DNA from: Pseudomonas zanjanensis
GTDB taxonomy: Bacteria; Pseudomonadota; Gammaproteobacteria; Pseudomonadales; Pseudomonadaceae
Assembly: GCF_014268745.2 (NCBI RefSeq)
Contig: NZ_JABWRB020000001.1
Coordinates: 1,860,001-1,924,000, forward strand
Length of the DNA: 64,000 nucleotides
Direction: 5' to 3'
A program made the position numbers and the translations under genes. The notes beneath the pieces were generated by a model. That model was given only the letters and a program-made list of their open reading frames with translations, did no database searches and was not told the DNA's origin. Of this stretch, positions 53,481 to 62,582 are shown one piece after another; the first letter of the stretch is position 1, and every line of letters begins with the position of its first letter.

Positions 53481-54512
53481 TCAGGGAATGGGTTTGTCCA
53501 GCCAGCCGAGCAGCGCCTTATGGAACCGATCCGGCTCTTCCATTTGCGGGGCATGCCCCAGATTGGGGAACTCCACCAGCGTCGCGCGCGGAATCAGCCC
53601 GGCCACCTGCTTGCCCAGTACCTCGTAATGGCCCAGTTTGGCCTTGACCGCCGGAGGCGCGATGTCGCTGCCGATGGCGGTGGTGTCCGAGGTGCCGATC
53701 AACAGCAGGGTGGGCACGCTCAGGTCCTTGAACTCGTAGTAGACCGGCTGGGTGAAGATCATGTCGTAGATCAGCGCCGAGTTCCATGCCACTTGCTCAT
53801 GACCCGGGCCCTTGTTCAAGCCGGCAAGCATGTCCACCCAACGGTCGAACTCAGGTTTCCAGCGGCCGGCGTAATAGGTTGTGCGCTCGTAATTGCGAAT
53901 GCCTTCGGCGGTGACCTTCAGCTCACGGGCGTACCACTGGTCGACGGTGCGGTAGGGCACGCCCAAGGCTTTCCAGTCTTCCAGGCCGATGGGGTTGACC
54001 ATTGCCAGGCGTTCGACCTGATCGGGAAACTGCAACGCGTAGCGGGTGGCGAGCATACCGCCGGTGGAATGGCCGAGGACGATGGCTTTCTGTACGCCGA
54101 GGGCCTTGAGCAAGGCCTGGGTGTTGGTTGCCAGTTGTTGGAAGCTGTACTGGTAATACTCGGGTTTGCTCGAGGTGCAGAAGCCAATCTGGTCTGCCGC
54201 GACGACCCGGTAGCCGGCCTCGCTGAGGGCCTTGATCGAATCGCCCCAGGTGGCAGCGCAGAAATTCTTGCCGTGCATCAGCACCACGGTGCGGCCATTG
54301 ACCTTGCCTTGGGCCGGCACGTCCATATAGCCCATTTGCAAGGATTGGCCCTGGGACTGTAAGGCGAAATGCTTGAGGGTGTAGGGGTATTCGAAACCTT
54401 CCAGCTGCGCACCGTAGGCCGGGCCTTCCGGTGGATTGGCGGCCTGGGCGAGCAGGGGCAGGGCGGCGGTGAGGAACAGGCTGGGCAACCAACGGGGCAT
54501 GATTCGGGACAT
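53481..54512 (-). CDS. Exported alpha/beta hydrolase
   Basis: A 343-residue periplasmic serine hydrolase. Signal peptide about 1-25 (SLFLTAALPLLAQA). Oxyanion motif HGKNF (80-84), nucleophile Ser149 in LGHSTGGML, catalytic His in LGHAPQMEEPDRF, and Asp probably in LLIGTSDTT. Fold: classical alpha/beta hydrolase. The substrate is unknown; esterase or haloperoxidase-like roles are possible. The start ATG 54512 follows AAGGAGATC. Confidence 0.88.
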   Translation of the reverse strand: MSRIMPRWLPSLFLTAALPLLAQAANPPEGPAYGAQLEGFEYPYTLKHFALQSQGQSLQMGYMDVPAQGKVNGRTVVLMHGKNFCAATWGDSIKALSEAGYRVVAADQIGFCTSSKPEYYQYSFQQLATNTQALLKALGVQKAIVLGHSTGGMLATRYALQFPDQVERLAMVNPIGLEDWKALGVPYRTVDQWYARELKVTAEGIRNYERTTYYAGRWKPEFDRWVDMLAGLNKGPGHEQVAWNSALIYDMIFTQPVYYEFKDLSVPTLLLIGTSDTTAIGSDIAPPAVKAKLGHYEVLGKQVAGLIPRATLVEFPNLGHAPQMEEPDRFHKALLGWLDKPIP

Positions 54513-54597
54513 GGTCGATCTCCTTGTGGCCGCCGCCGATCCTGGCGCGACCCGATTATGGCGACATTAACCACAGGCAACCGAACGGCCCGAACGT

Positions 54598-55032
54598 TCA
54601 ACCCATCCAGCCCAGCGTGGCCAGGGCGAGCACGCCATAGCGCATGCCTTTGGCCAGGGTCACGATCAGCAGGAAACGCCGCCACGGCTCGCCCATCACC
54701 CCCGCCACCAGGGTCAACGGGTCGCCGATGATCGGCAGCCAACTGAGCAACAGCGACCAGCGGCCGAAGCGCTGGTAATGCAGGCGAGCCTTGTCCAGGT
54801 GGGCCGGGCTGACCGGGAACCAGCGCCGGTCCTTGAAGTGTTCCAGGCGCGTGCCCAGCCACCAGTTCACCAGCGAACCCAGGACGTTGCCGACCGTGGC
54901 GACCGCGAGCAGCAACCAGGTTTCGTGGCGCTCGCTGAGCAACAGGCCGACCAACAAGGCCTCCGACTGCAGCGGCAACAAGGTCGCCGCGCCGAACGCC
55001 GCCAGGAACAAGCCGAGATAGGCTTCGCCCAT
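54598..55032 (-). CDS. YqaA/DedA-like VTT-domain membrane protein
   Basis: A 144-residue inner-membrane protein with four or five hydrophobic segments. Conserved pieces: FGAATLLPLQSEALL, GNVLGSLVNWWLGT (conserved Gly and Asn), RFGRWSLLLSWLPIIGDPLT, the YqaA/VTT signature with the Arg and Pro of the DedA family. Function in bacteria: lipid scrambling or proton-dependent transport is proposed for relatives. The ATG overlaps the stop of the DUF411 gene by one base (TGATG), indicating coupling. Confidence 0.88.
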   Translation of the reverse strand: MGEAYLGLFLAAFGAATLLPLQSEALLVGLLLSERHETWLLLAVATVGNVLGSLVNWWLGTRLEHFKDRRWFPVSPAHLDKARLHYQRFGRWSLLLSWLPIIGDPLTLVAGVMGEPWRRFLLIVTLAKGMRYGVLALATLGWMG

Positions 55033-55478
55033 CAGTGGGCCGGGTAATCCGCCACCACGGTTTGGGTCCCGTCTTTTTTCTGGCCGATCACTTGATAAGC
55101 GTCGCTCATGCCATCCATTTCCATGCCGGGCGAGCCCATGGGCATGCCCGGCGCGGCGACGCCGAGCAAGTCATCGCGCTTGCCCAGCGCCAGCACCTGA
55201 TCGGCCGGGACATGGCCTTCGACGAATTTGCCGTTGATTTCGGCGGTGTGGCAGGAGCGCAGGTTCGGCGCCACGCCCAGGCGTTGCTTGACCGAACTCA
55301 TGTCGGCCTCGACATGGTCGTTGACCTTGAAGCCGTTTTCTTGCAGATGCGAGATCCACTTTTTGCAGCAGCCACAATTGGCATCGCGGTGCACATCGAT
55401 GGTCACCGGCTCGGCGGCCTGGGCCAGGGAGGTGAGGAACAGGGCGCTCAAGGCGAGCAGGTGCAGGGGGTTGGCCAT
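55032..55478 (-). CDS. Exported DUF411 metal-binding protein (CopG-like)
   Basis: A 148-residue periplasmic protein. Signal peptide 1-22 (LHLLALSALFLTSLAQA). The hallmark CGCC (Cys35, Cys37, Cys38 in RDANCGCCKKW) and a later Cys-His (LRSCHTAEI) are typical DUF411, a family linked to copper handling. Met clusters PGMPMGSPGMEMDGM in the C-terminal third fit copper binding. The start at 55478 has only a weak ribosome site (GAG), but the signal peptide begins there. Coupled to the VTT gene. Confidence 0.88.
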   Translation of the reverse strand: MANPLHLLALSALFLTSLAQAAEPVTIDVHRDANCGCCKKWISHLQENGFKVNDHVEADMSSVKQRLGVAPNLRSCHTAEINGKFVEGHVPADQVLALGKRDDLLGVAAPGMPMGSPGMEMDGMSDAYQVIGQKKDGTQTVVADYPAH

Positions 55479-55594
55479 GGAGGTGGTCTCGTGTCGTACG
55501 GTTTGGAGGGAGGATAACAGAGTAGCGAGCACGAGCTGACAGGGGGCTGAGGCGGGGATTACAGAATTGTCAGGTTGCAAGGGCGAACGCAGTC

Positions 55595-55686
55595 CTGTGG
55601 GAGGAACGCTTGCTCGCGATAGCGGTTTGTCAGTCACAACCTTGCTGCTGATCCGCCGCTATCGCGAGCAAGCTTTGCTCCCACAG
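55595..55686. repeat. REP pair
   Basis: CTGTGGGAGGAACGCTTGCT (55595) and AGCAAGCTTTGCTCCCACAG (to 55686) pair around about 50 bases, with CGCGATAGCGG and CCGCTATCGCG arms next to the spacer. Confidence 0.85.
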
Positions 55687-55732
55687 ATCTGATGGGTGTA
55701 CGGGCGGGAGAGACAGGTCGTTTGTCAGGCCG

Positions 55733-55759
55733 TCTTCGCGAGCAAGCCCGCTCCCACAG
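55733..55759. repeat. Single REP arm
   Basis: TCTTCGCGAGCAAGCCCGCT at 55733 lacks a partner. It lies 15 bases before the end of the chemoreceptor gene. Confidence 0.7.
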
Positions 55760-55774
55760 GAGAATGACGACGCT

Positions 55775-57769
55775 TCAGCGCACCTTGAACCGCCCCATGA
55801 TCGCATTCACCCGGGTATTGGCTTCCAGCAGTTGCCGGGTATTGGCCTCGCTGGCCAGGCCGCTTTCCACCAGTTCCTCCACCATGTGGCGGATTTGCAC
55901 CATGCTGCGATTGATCTCCTCGGTCACCGCGCTCTGTTGCTCGGCGGCGGTGGCGATCTGGGTGCTCAGGCTGTTGATCTGGCTAACGGAGCCGGCCATT
56001 TCGTCCAGGCCCGAGTTCACCCGTGACGTCGCATCGGCGGCCGACTGGCAACTGGCCTGGGTGTTTTCCATGGCCGAGACCGACGAACTCACGCCCTGGG
56101 TCAGGCGGGTCAGCATTTCGTTGATTTCCGAGGTGCTGGCCTGGGTGCGAGCGGCGAGGGCGCGGACCTCGTCGGCCACCACGGCGAAACCACGGCCTTG
56201 CTCACCGGCCCGGGCGGCTTCGATGGCGGCGTTGAGGGCCAGCAGGTTGGTCTGTCCGGCGATGGCGCCGATCACGCCGAGGATTTCGGTGATGCGCTGG
56301 GCGTCCTGTTGCATGCTCTCGACCTTGCGGGTGGCGCTGGCCACCTCATCGATCAGCGCCACCACACTGTTGGAGGCCTCGCCGACGACCACGCGGGAGC
56401 GGTCGGCATGCTCGTTGGCGCGTTGGGTGAACGCGGCGGTCTCGGCGGCGTTTTGCGCGACGCTTTCAGCCGTGGAGCTCATCTGGGTGATGGCGGTCAC
56501 GGTCTGGTCGGTTTCCGAGGCGTGGCGCATCAGGATTTCGCTGGTGTGGGCCGAGGTCCGCTGCAGATCGCCGAGGCTCGACGCCATGGCGCCGGTGGCC
56601 TGGGTGACTTCACCGATCATGCCTTGCAGGTAAGCGATGAAGCGGTTGACCGAATGACCGATCGCGCCCAATTCATCCTCGGCCCGGATGATGATGCGTC
56701 GGGTCAGGTCGGCATCGCCTGTGGACAAGGCGTCGATGTTGCCTTTGAGCACCTTCATGCGGTGGGTCAATTGGCGGATCGCGTAAAGTTGCATCAACAC
56801 CAGCAGGATCACCATCGGGATCTGCAGCAGGCTCAAGGTGTTCAGCACATCGTCGCGTTGGGCGGTGATCAGTCGGGTTGGCAGCGCAGTGGCAAGGAAC
56901 CACGGCGAACCTTCGATAGGGCGCATGAAGAAGGTGCTGGCCTCGCCCTTGTTGTCGAATTCGACCCGCTGCAACGGCTGGTCACGCTTGGCCAGGCCTG
57001 CCTTGACCTGGGCAGCGAATGGCGAGGATGCCGCCAGGTCGCTGATATTCTTCAACACGATCGGACCGCTGATGCGCGAACTGTTGCTGATGATCTTGCC
57101 ATCGCCCTCGACGATCAGCATCTCGGCGCTCAGGTCGGTTTCCTTGCGCGCAATCAGGTCGTTGAAGAAGCCCAGGGTCACGTCGATGGTGGACACGCCG
57201 TAAGGCACGCCGTTCTTCTGGATGGCCATGGCGCAGTTGGTGCGAGGCTCGGCGCTGGCGTCGTCTTTATAGGCTGCGGCCCAGGCGCATTTGCCAGGTG
57301 GGGTGGCCATGCCGCCCTTGTGCCAGGGTTGTTCGTAATAGTTGGGCGCGGCGTCACTGTTCCAGAAGGTATTGACCACCAGTTTGCCGGACGCGTCGCG
57401 GTGCCAGAACGTGCTGAACTTGCTACGCCCCTCGGCCCGCTGGTTGGGCAACGGCCAGATCCCGCCACCGAAGACTTTCAACTCGCCGTACTGGTCCACC
57501 AGCCCCGGCAATACTTTGTCGATGGCATCGCTGTCGAGCAACGGGATGGTCTGGGTGATGCTGCGTTGCTGCGCCTGCACCTTGTTCAGTTCGCCCTGGA
57601 TCTGCTCGGCAACCTCGGCGATGCGGTTCAGCGCCACTTGCTCTTCAGTCTGGCGCAGCTTGGGCGCGACCAGGTAACTGATGCCCACCACGGTCAGGAG
57701 CGACAACACCAGCATGAAAATGACCAGGAACAGGGTGTAGCGAGCCTGAATCGTTCGGAATGAGGGCAT
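55775..57769 (-). CDS. Methyl-accepting chemotaxis protein with dCache sensor
   Basis: A 664-residue chemoreceptor. The start ATG 57769 ([14 protein letters not shown]) follows AAGGA and precedes TM1 (about 12-34); the frame further upstream has no site. The periplasmic region (about 35-290) has dCache features such as [22 protein letters not shown] and [18 protein letters not shown]2 is at about 295-318, then a HAMP domain (about 320-370) and the signalling domain with the hairpin tip [20 protein letters not shown] and [14 protein letters not shown]. No C-terminal CheR pentapeptide is seen. Ligands cannot be predicted. Confidence 0.92.
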   Translation of the reverse strand: MPSFRTIQARYTLFLVIFMLVLSLLTVVGISYLVAPKLRQTEEQVALNRIAEVAEQIQGELNKVQAQQRSITQTIPLLDSDAIDKVLPGLVDQYGELKVFGGGIWPLPNQRAEGRSKFSTFWHRDASGKLVVNTFWNSDAAPNYYEQPWHKGGMATPPGKCAWAAAYKDDASAEPRTNCAMAIQKNGVPYGVSTIDVTLGFFNDLIARKETDLSAEMLIVEGDGKIISNSSRISGPIVLKNISDLAASSPFAAQVKAGLAKRDQPLQRVEFDNKGEASTFFMRPIEGSPWFLATALPTRLITAQRDDVLNTLSLLQIPMVILLVLMQLYAIRQLTHRMKVLKGNIDALSTGDADLTRRIIIRAEDELGAIGHSVNRFIAYLQGMIGEVTQATGAMASSLGDLQRTSAHTSEILMRHASETDQTVTAITQMSSTAESVAQNAAETAAFTQRANEHADRSRVVVGEASNSVVALIDEVASATRKVESMQQDAQRITEILGVIGAIAGQTNLLALNAAIEAARAGEQGRGFAVVADEVRALAARTQASTSEINEMLTRLTQGVSSSVSAMENTQASCQSAADATSRVNSGLDEMAGSVSQINSLSTQIATAAEQQSAVTEEINRSMVQIRHMVEELVESGLASEANTRQLLEANTRVNAIMGRFKVR

Positions 57770-58006
57770 GTGGAAAATCCTTGCACGAAGGCGACTTTCT
57801 AAAGCAAGCGGATGGGCAGTCCTGACTGTATCGGCCTGGGGTGATGCAGCTTTAGAGGTTAGTCGGTCAAGGAATAAACGAGGGGATTGCACGAAGACTC
57901 GCCTTCGGCTGTACCATGATGCCCCCTTGGCAGCCCGTCACTCCGGCAATACGGTATGGACCTGGCAGCCTTCGGATACAGAACGGATACATTCAGGAAA
58001 TTGGCA

Positions 58007-58195
58007 ATGACTCATTCGCAACGTTTGAAATACTCGATTCTGATCGTCCTCGTCGTCCTGGCAATCATGCTGGGGCTGTCCTGGATGCAGGGCCAGGGCA
58101 TGATCAGCGAGCAGCTGTTTCAATACATCGCCATTGCCGTGGCGGTCATCGTGGTGGTGATCAACGGCGTGATGCGGCGCAAGGTCAAGCCCTGA
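58007..58195 (+). CDS. Small two-helix membrane protein
   Basis: A 62-residue protein starting MTHSQRLKYSIL at ATG 58007, behind AGGAAAT. Two helices: ILIVLVVLAIMLGLSWMQG (about 12-30) and FQYIAIAVAVIVVVINGVM (about 38-56), with a cytoplasmic basic end MRRKVKP. The gene points the other way to the chemoreceptor and converges with the Fur-like gene, ending 9 bases from it. Function unknown. Confidence 0.65.
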   Translation: MTHSQRLKYSILIVLVVLAIMLGLSWMQGQGMISEQLFQYIAIAVAVIVVVINGVMRRKVKP

Positions 58196-58204
58196 GCGCC
58201 GGGT

Positions 58205-58585
58205 TCAATCCTCGGCCTCGAGCACGGCCATCGCGCTGGGGTGCAGGCGGTAGCTTTTATCGGGGTTGAGGGTCACGACGCCCTCGCTGCACAGGCGCTT
58301 CAACACCTCGCGCACGCTGAGAAAGGACAACGGAATGTCCAGCCCCAATAACTGGCTGTGCACACCACGCACGCCCAGGCAGCGGTTTTCGTGGGCGGCC
58401 TTGAGCAGCGCATCGATGACTTTGAGGCGAATCAGGCTGGTCCTGAGCCCGAAGCTCTTGAGCAGGCGCCTGATGTGGTCGTTGCCGCCGCGCTCTGGCG
58501 GCCTGTCGAATTCACGGTGGGTGGCGTTCAGCGAGACGCCGGTCGGCCTTGGCTTGCCCTCCATGGGCAGTTGCGCGTTACGCAT
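58205..58585 (-). CDS. Fur-like winged-helix protein
   Basis: A 126-residue putative DNA-binding protein. Residues 36-105 resemble the Fur N-terminal winged helix (RRLLKSFGLRTSLIRLKVID, RGVHSQLL...SFLSVREVLKRLCSEGVV). The C-terminal dimerisation domain of Fur, with its metal ligands, is missing. Related pseudomonad proteins are labelled Fe2+/Zn2+ uptake regulation proteins. Start ATG 58585 follows AAGGAG. The role is unproven. Confidence 0.65.
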   Translation of the reverse strand: MRNAQLPMEGKPRPTGVSLNATHREFDRPPERGGNDHIRRLLKSFGLRTSLIRLKVIDALLKAAHENRCLGVRGVHSQLLGLDIPLSFLSVREVLKRLCSEGVVTLNPDKSYRLHPSAMAVLEAED

Positions 58586-58731
58586 GCAGAAACTCCTTAC
58601 CAGCCTGATCAGAAAAGGTCACGAATACTCTCCTGTTATAGGACGAACGAGGACGGGCAATCATGAAGGCGGTGATGTGAAAAAATTGCCCCGGCTTCGT
58701 CAAACCCCCGTGCTCAAGCGGCGCCAGGCCA

Positions 58732-58755
58732 TTAATTTTTTTTTATCCGGTTCGT
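58732..58755 (+). promoter_or_regulatory. Weak candidate PvdS (iron-starvation) box upstream of pvdQ
   Basis: TTAAT (58732-58736), a 16-base spacer and CGT (58753-58755) resemble the iron-starvation box TAAAT-N16-CGT bound by the sigma factor PvdS, with one mismatch in the first half. It lies 120 bases before pvdQ, as for known PvdS promoters. Confidence 0.35.
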
Positions 58756-58874
58756 TTTCAAGGTAGGCACATTCCGGTTCAGCATGCGGTGTGTGATTTC
58801 CCAGGCGGGCCGAGTGTTGTCTACAGGCGCAGCGGTAGCCGTCCTGGTTTTTGCGGTTTTCATCAGGAGTGAAC

Positions 58875-61229
58875 GTGAGAATGTCCGGGCAGTTATCGAG
58901 GGTTGGCCTTGCAGGCGCTTTTCTAGGGATCGCCCTCGGGCTCAGCCCTGTGGTCAATGCGCAGGACGATGGGGCGCAGGCCAGTGCCGAGATCCGGCGC
59001 ACCCGTTTTGGCGTGCCGCATATCCGGGCTCAGGACGAGCGTGGGTTGGGTTATGGCATCGGCTATGCCTACGCCCAGGACAACCTGTGCTTGCTGGCCA
59101 ATGAGATCGTCACGGTCAACGCCCAGCGCTCGCGTTATTTCGGGCCCGAGCAGGTCACGGTCGAACAGCGGGAGAACCGCGTCAGCGACCTGTTCTTCAG
59201 CTGGCTCAACACGCCGCAAGCGGTCTCCGGTTTCTGGCAGGCCCAGGCGCCTCAAGTGCAGCAATTGGTCGAAGGCTATGCGGCGGGCTACAACCGCGCG
59301 TTGGCCGAGCACAAGGCCAAGGGCCTGCCCGAACAGTGCGCCAGCGAGTGGGTACGGCCAATCACTGCGCTGGACTTGGTCAAGTTGACCCGTCGGTTGC
59401 TGGTGGAAGGCGGCGTCGGCCAATTCGCCGAAGCCCTGGCGGGTGCGCAACCGCCCCAGGCGACCGCGCTCGCCGCCGCTCCGGCCACGAGTTTCGCTGC
59501 CGCCGCGACCCGGCAGCAGCGTTTTGCCCTGGAGCGCGGCAGCAATGCCCTGGCCATCGGCAGTGAGCGCTCGTTCAACGGTCGTGGGATGTTGTTGGCG
59601 AACCCGCATTTTCCGTGGGTGGGCGGCATGCGTTTCTACCAGATGCACCTGACCATTCCCGGCAAGCTGGACGTCATGGGCGCGGCGCTGCCAGGCCTGC
59701 CGATGATCAACATCGGTTTCAGCCAGCACCTGGCCTGGACCCACACCGTCGACAGTTCAAAGCATTTCACCCTGTACCGCCTGCAACTCGACCCGAAGGA
59801 CCCGACCCGCTACTTGCTCGATGGCAAGTCCGTACCGATGAGCCAGCAGACGGTCACAGTGGACATCCAGCAACCCGACGGCCAGGTGCAGACGGTTTCC
59901 CGCGTGGTCTATGGCTCGCAGTTCGGCCCGATCGTGCAATGGCCCGGCCGACTGGACTGGGATAACCGGTTCGCCTACAGCCTGCGGGACGCGAACCTGG
60001 AAAACGATCGGGTGCTGGCCCAGTGGTACGCCATGAACAAAGCGGTCACGCTCAAGGACTTGCAGGCCGCCGTCCATAAAATCCAGGGCATTCCCTGGGT
60101 CAATACCCTGGCGGTGGACGACCAGGGGCAAAGCCTCTACATGAATGTGTCGGTGGTGCCGAACGTCGATGCCGACAAACTGGCCCGGTGCAGCGATCCC
60201 AGGGCCGGATTGCAGATGATCGTGCTGGATGGTTCTCGCAGCGAATGTGCCTGGGGCAGCGATGCCAAAGCGGTACAGGAGGGCATTTATGCCGCCGACA
60301 AGCTCCCGCAGTTGCTGCGCCGTGATTATGTGCAGAACTCCAACGATTCGGCGTGGATGGTCAACCCGGCGCAGCCATTGTCCGGTTATTCCCCGTTGAT
60401 CAGCCAGCACGGCAAGCCACTGGGGCTGCGCGCGCGTTTTGCGCTGGAGCGGATGGGCCAGTTGGCCAAGGCCGGGCCGGTGAAGGTGGAGGATTTGCAA
60501 CACATGGTCATGGACGATCAAGTTTACCTGGCTGACCAGGTGATGCCGGACCTGCTCGGCGTATGCGCCGGTGACCTGCGGCCCGATGCTTCGGCATTGG
60601 GCGAGGTCTGTGCCAGCCTCAAGGCCTGGGATCGCAAGGCCGGCCTGGACAGCGGCTTGGGGTTCGTGCATTTCCAGCACATCATGGACCCGTTGCAGGC
60701 GCTGCCTGATTCATGGCGTGTTGCGTTCGACCCCAACGACCCGCAACACACCCCGCGCGGCCTGGCGATCGAGCGACCGCCCGTGCTCAAGGCCGTGCGC
60801 GAAGCCATGCTGGCTTCGGTGGCGGCAGTGAAGGCGGCCGGATTGTCGAAGGACAGCCGATGGCAAGACGTCCAGGTGGCCAGCAGCGGCGGCCGACAGA
60901 CACCGATCCACGGCGGCCCCGGGGAGTTGGGCATCTATAACGCAATCCAGAGCGTGCCGGGGGCGAACGGCAGGCGAGAGGTGGTCAGCGGTACCAGCTA
61001 CCTGCAAGTGGTGACGTTTGACGATAAAGGTCCACAAGCCCAGGGGCTGTTGGCGTTCTCCATTTCCAGCGACCCTGCTTCGCCTTATTCGGCCGACCAG
61101 ACCCAGGCGTTTTCGCAGAAACAGTGGAGTGTGCTGCCCTTCACCGAACAGCAGATCAAGGCTGATCCGCAGTATCAGGTCCTGATCATCCGTGAGCGTG
61201 ATGAGGCGGGTAGGGTGGTGACGCAATAA
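58875..61229 (+). CDS. pvdQ: Acyl-homoserine-lactone / pyoverdine acylase PvdQ
   Basis: A 784-residue periplasmic N-terminal-nucleophile amidohydrolase that removes a fatty acid from the pyoverdine precursor and can cleave long-chain AHL signals. Signal peptide about 1-29 (GAFLGIALGLSPVVNA). The precursor is autocleaved between Gly222 and Ser223 in LERGSNALAIG, Ser being the nucleophile. The sequence closely follows P. aeruginosa PvdQ (EERGLGYGIGYAYAQDN, LVEGGVGQFA, GMLLANPHFPW, RRDYVQNSNDSAW). The start is GTG 58875 with AGGAG five bases upstream; ATG 58881 is the alternative. A FecR-type gene follows on the other strand. A weak hairpin (61384-61404) may end the transcript. Confidence 0.9.
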   Translation: MRMSGQLSRVGLAGAFLGIALGLSPVVNAQDDGAQASAEIRRTRFGVPHIRAQDERGLGYGIGYAYAQDNLCLLANEIVTVNAQRSRYFGPEQVTVEQRENRVSDLFFSWLNTPQAVSGFWQAQAPQVQQLVEGYAAGYNRALAEHKAKGLPEQCASEWVRPITALDLVKLTRRLLVEGGVGQFAEALAGAQPPQATALAAAPATSFAAAATRQQRFALERGSNALAIGSERSFNGRGMLLANPHFPWVGGMRFYQMHLTIPGKLDVMGAALPGLPMINIGFSQHLAWTHTVDSSKHFTLYRLQLDPKDPTRYLLDGKSVPMSQQTVTVDIQQPDGQVQTVSRVVYGSQFGPIVQWPGRLDWDNRFAYSLRDANLENDRVLAQWYAMNKAVTLKDLQAAVHKIQGIPWVNTLAVDDQGQSLYMNVSVVPNVDADKLARCSDPRAGLQMIVLDGSRSECAWGSDAKAVQEGIYAADKLPQLLRRDYVQNSNDSAWMVNPAQPLSGYSPLISQHGKPLGLRARFALERMGQLAKAGPVKVEDLQHMVMDDQVYLADQVMPDLLGVCAGDLRPDASALGEVCASLKAWDRKAGLDSGLGFVHFQHIMDPLQALPDSWRVAFDPNDPQHTPRGLAIERPPVLKAVREAMLASVAAVKAAGLSKDSRWQDVQVASSGGRQTPIHGGPGELGIYNAIQSVPGANGRREVVSGTSYLQVVTFDDKGPQAQGLLAFSISSDPASPYSADQTQAFSQKQWSVLPFTEQQIKADPQYQVLIIRERDEAGRVVTQ

Positions 61230-61261
61230 CCGCTGTTGTACCTGAGGCGTTCGGCAAACCC

Positions 61262-61350
61262 GTGGCGAGGGAGCTTGCTCCCGCTTGAGCGCGAAGCGCT
61301 CACAAAATGGGTCTGCTGCGCAGCCCAGCGGGAGCAAGCTCCCTCGCCAC
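61262..61350. repeat. REP pair after pvdQ
   Basis: Arms GTGGCGAGGGAGCTTGCTCC (61262) and GGAGCAAGCTCCCTCGCCAC (to 61350), with internal GAGCGCGAAGCGCTC and CTGCTGCGCAG palindromes. Confidence 0.9.
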
Positions 61351-61383
61351 AGGTTCGTCATTCCCTTTAAGTGAACAGAATTT

Positions 61384-61404
61384 AGGTCCCAAAGGGGCCT
61401 TTTC
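61384..61404 (+). terminator. Hairpin between pvdQ and the FecR gene
   Basis: AGGTCCC and GGGGCCT form a 7-bp stem (one G-T) with loop AAA, followed by TTTTC on the plus strand, between convergent genes. Confidence 0.55.
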
Positions 61405-61406
61405 AG

Positions 61407-62405
61407 TTATTGAGCCGGCCGTTGCCCAATGGAATTGAGCACCGGGTTGCCATCCTTGTTCTGCGTCAGGTAGACCGGCAGGACCTTCGGCAACGAAGCC
61501 ACGAGGTTCTGCACTTCGCTGATGTTGTACACACCGCCGACACGCAGGCCGCCGGTGCTGTTGTCAGCGAGCATGACGGGACGCTCGAGATAGCGGTTGA
61601 TCAGCGGCAGCGCGTCGCTCAGGGCAAGGTTATCCAGCACCAACTTGCCGTTGCGCCACGCCAGCGAGCTGTCGTTGGGATCGGTCTCGCGGACTTGCGG
61701 TTGGTGGTCGCCCGCCTTGTAGCTCGCTTGCATGCCCGGCGAAAGTTGCAGGCCGTTGTGGGTGAGCGCCTGGTTACTGATGACCTTGACCGAACCTTCC
61801 ACCAGCGTGACCCGTACCTGGTCCTGGTACATCCAGACGTTGAAGCGCGTCCCGGTCACCCGCACCTGGCCTTGGCCGGCGCGCACGACAAGCGGATGTT
61901 GTTTGTCATGGGTGACGTCAAAAAACGCCTCGCCTTTTTTCAACGTCACCCGGCGCTCGTTTTTGTAGTTGGCGAAGGTCAGCTCGCTGCCGAGGTTGAG
62001 TTCGACCTGGCTGCCGTCGTCAAGCGTGATCTGGCGGACGCTCGTGCCGGCTTCGAATCGCTCGTAGGAATTGGCAACCCAGCCCAGATTCCAACCGGTG
62101 TAGGCGGCCACGGGCAGGCCCACGACGAGCACTGCGGCGGCGACAGCCAACCGGCTCCAACGCGACCGGGGCCTGGACGCTGGGGCGGGGGCTGCTGGCT
62201 CGACGCGCGGAAGATGATCGGCAACCGCCCAGATTTCCAACATGGCTTCGTATTCGAAAGCATGCAGCGGATCGGCATCGTGCCACTGCTTGAACGCCTG
62301 CCGCTCGGCATCGGTGCAGTCGACGGCATGCAAACGCATGCACCAATGGGCTGCGGCATCGGTAATGGCGTCGTATTCGGCTTCCGAGAGCGTATGTTCG
62401 GTCAT
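61407..62405 (-). CDS. FecR-family anti-sigma factor (FpvR-like?)
   Basis: A 332-residue inner-membrane regulator. N-terminal DUF4880 segment (residues 15-65, HWCMRLHAVDCTDAERQAF...) would bind an ECF sigma factor in the cytoplasm. One membrane helix follows (about 86-105). The periplasmic FecR core includes IRQITLDDGSQVELNLGSEL and EGSVKVIS, and the tail (about 255-325) resembles a STN-type receptor-interacting domain. No sigma factor gene is adjacent, unlike typical fecIR pairs. Its place beside pvdQ suggests a role like FpvR, which controls PvdS/FpvI for pyoverdine. That is inference. Confidence 0.85.
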   Translation of the reverse strand: MTEHTLSEAEYDAITDAAAHWCMRLHAVDCTDAERQAFKQWHDADPLHAFEYEAMLEIWAVADHLPRVEPAAPAPASRPRSRWSRLAVAAAVLVVGLPVAAYTGWNLGWVANSYERFEAGTSVRQITLDDGSQVELNLGSELTFANYKNERRVTLKKGEAFFDVTHDKQHPLVVRAGQGQVRVTGTRFNVWMYQDQVRVTLVEGSVKVISNQALTHNGLQLSPGMQASYKAGDHQPQVRETDPNDSSLAWRNGKLVLDNLALSDALPLINRYLERPVMLADNSTGGLRVGGVYNISEVQNLVASLPKVLPVYLTQNKDGNPVLNSIGQRPAQ

Positions 62406-62582
62406 TGATTCGTCCTGGTTTGCCGCATTCTAACCTTCGGCATGAGCTGCCGAGAACTGCTGTCATGGCGTTTGCGCATCAATGAGCCTGTTTTTTCGCT
62501 CGAACCTGGGTCATGGCGTACCGTCGCATACCTGGCGTGAAAAAAAGATCAACAGCCCTTGCCCGGATCAGGACACCGCAAG

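Noticed and set aside
55775-57892. A 41-residue N-terminal extension of the chemoreceptor to 57892
   Set aside because: The extra residues have no ribosome site before them and are not membrane-like. The Met at 57769 has AAGGA and leads straight into TM1.
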